Shown: positions 5,699 through 6,002 of the stretch, one piece after another
Position numbering within the stretch: the stretch's first letter is position 1
Layout of the letters: each line of letters opens with the position of its first letter
From: Alcanivorax sp.
GTDB lineage: Bacteria; Pseudomonadota; Gammaproteobacteria; Pseudomonadales; Alcanivoracaceae
Length of the DNA: 6,002 nt
NCBI GenBank assembly: GCA_007135015.1
Contig: SLJS01000155.1
Location: 1 to 6,002 of the forward strand
Direction of reading: 5' to 3'
Position numbers and translations under genes: made by a program
The notes under the pieces: model-generated
The model's input: only the letters and a program-made list of their open reading frames with translations
Databases searched by the model: none
Told to the model about the DNA's origin: nothing

Positions 5699-5719
5699 GT
5701 AGTCGGTGGTCAGTGGTCG
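5699..5719. repeat. Heptamer tract GTRGTCR, three units
   Basis: GTAGTCG (5699-5705), GTGGTCA (5706-5712) and GTGGTCG (5713-5719) are contiguous 7-nt units. It is the third intergenic 7-nt tandem tract of the window, with a consensus unrelated to the other two. Confidence 0.55.
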
Positions 5720-5768
5720 GAAAGGAAAGCATCCCGTCCCGGACCTCTGGCCATAAGTGAATGGTTTC

Positions 5769-5970
5769 CTTCCAACTTGGAAGCCTGTCGCAAAAGATCA
5801 TGCAGACACGGCCTTTTGCTGGAGGGTTCCCTCTCCCCTCGTGAGCCTGTCGCAAAAGGGTTTGTGGGAGCGCACCTTGGGTCGCGAAGAACCCGGCACC
5901 GTCCTGGAACCCAGGGCCTTCTCGGCCTTGCTGGAGGGTCCCCTCTCCCCACCGGAGGGTGTCGTAAAAG
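5769..5970. repeat. Degenerate repeat array with TGTCGYAAAAG units
   Basis: The 11-mer TGTCGCAAAAG occurs at 5786-5796 and 5848-5858, and as TGTCGTAAAAG at 5960-5970. The last two copies share a 21-nt segment (5818-5838 and 5930-5950, GCTGGAGGGT-Y-CCCTCTCCCC) that begins exactly 30 bp before the 11-mer in both, so they are copies of one unit with period 112 bp. The first copy is preceded by a diverged version of the same segment and by an odd palindrome CTTCCAA-C-TTGGAAG (5769-5783). GCAAAAG (5790-5796) is inverted as CTTTTGC (5813-5819). A further 11-mer copy sits in the hairpin at 1821. No transposase is near, so a MITE or other non-autonomous repeat is the simplest reading. Confidence 0.6.
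5864..5888 (+). repeat. REP-like element (GTGG head plus imperfect hairpin)
   Basis: It starts with the tetranucleotide GTGG (5864-5867), then GCG-C-ACC (5870-5876), loop TTG, GGT-CGC (5880-5885), which pairs as a 6-bp stem with one bulged C, and ends in GAA. This is the shape of the GTAG/GTGG-headed REP sequences of gammaproteobacteria that are mobilised by RAYT transposases. It is inserted between the second and third units of the TGTCGYAAAAG array and may explain their wider spacing. Confidence 0.5.
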
Positions 5971-6002
5971 CCTTGTTCATTGCTGCGGCATTTGCGATTG
6001 GA

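Larger units (their letters stand above)
5669..6002. other. Gene-free region at the right end
   Basis: No convincing gene is seen in these 334 bases. Short open frames on the minus strand run through the repeat array, lack ribosome sites and have repeat-like, low-complexity translations. The region holds the post-stop hairpin, the GTRGTCR heptamers, the TGTCGYAAAAG array and the REP-like element described separately. The next gene must start beyond 6002. Confidence 0.65.

Noticed and set aside
5786..5970. CRISPR array
   Set aside because: Three short, degenerate repeats with spacings of 62 and 112 bp and related, not unique, intervening sequence; no cas genes.
5283..5980. Minus-strand open frames at the right end (including 60-190-codon frames through the repeats)
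   Set aside because: They are translations of the repeat array and of the antisense of the patatin-like gene; no ribosome sites or domains.

Overview
The window is a GC-rich stretch of a bacterial chromosome. Protein content and style (peptidoglycan-anchored OmpA-family lipoprotein, 12-helix drug-type transporter, REP-like and short repeats between genes) suggest a gammaproteobacterium, perhaps near the Chromatiales/Ectothiorhodospiraceae. The lineage is inference from gene style, not from a marker gene. No tRNA, rRNA, CRISPR array, insertion sequence or transposase was seen.

Layout. Positions 1-1680 (minus strand) hold a tightly overlapping pair: an FAD-binding oxidase of the alkyl-DHAP synthase (AGPS) type, followed by the first 28 codons of a GlpD-type glycerol-3-phosphate dehydrogenase that leaves the window. 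A 211-bp divergent spacer with several small symmetric elements separates it from a plus-strand GNAT acetyltransferase (1892-2503). After a 257-bp spacer with a C/T-rich heptamer tract comes an OmpA-family lipoprotein (2761-3426). It converges on an MFS transporter (3508-4752, minus) across 81 bp made almost wholly of inverted heptamer repeats. The transporter is divergent from a patatin-like phospholipase (4904-5668, plus). The last 334 bases (5669-6002) have no convincing gene; they hold a GC hairpin, a third heptamer tract, a degenerate repeat array built around TGTCGYAAAAG, and a REP-like element.

Function. The oxidase/GlpD pair points to glycerol-3-phosphate/DHAP and possibly ether-lipid chemistry, and the patatin-like protein would be a lipid hydrolase, so three of six genes touch glycerolipid metabolism. 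The lipoprotein anchors outer membrane to peptidoglycan. The GNAT and MFS substrates cannot be read from sequence. No new defence or mobile system is visible. The most unusual signal is in the spacers: three unrelated 7-nt tandem tracts in three different intergenic regions, two with G-quadruplex potential, plus a dispersed 11-mer family found at both ends of the window.
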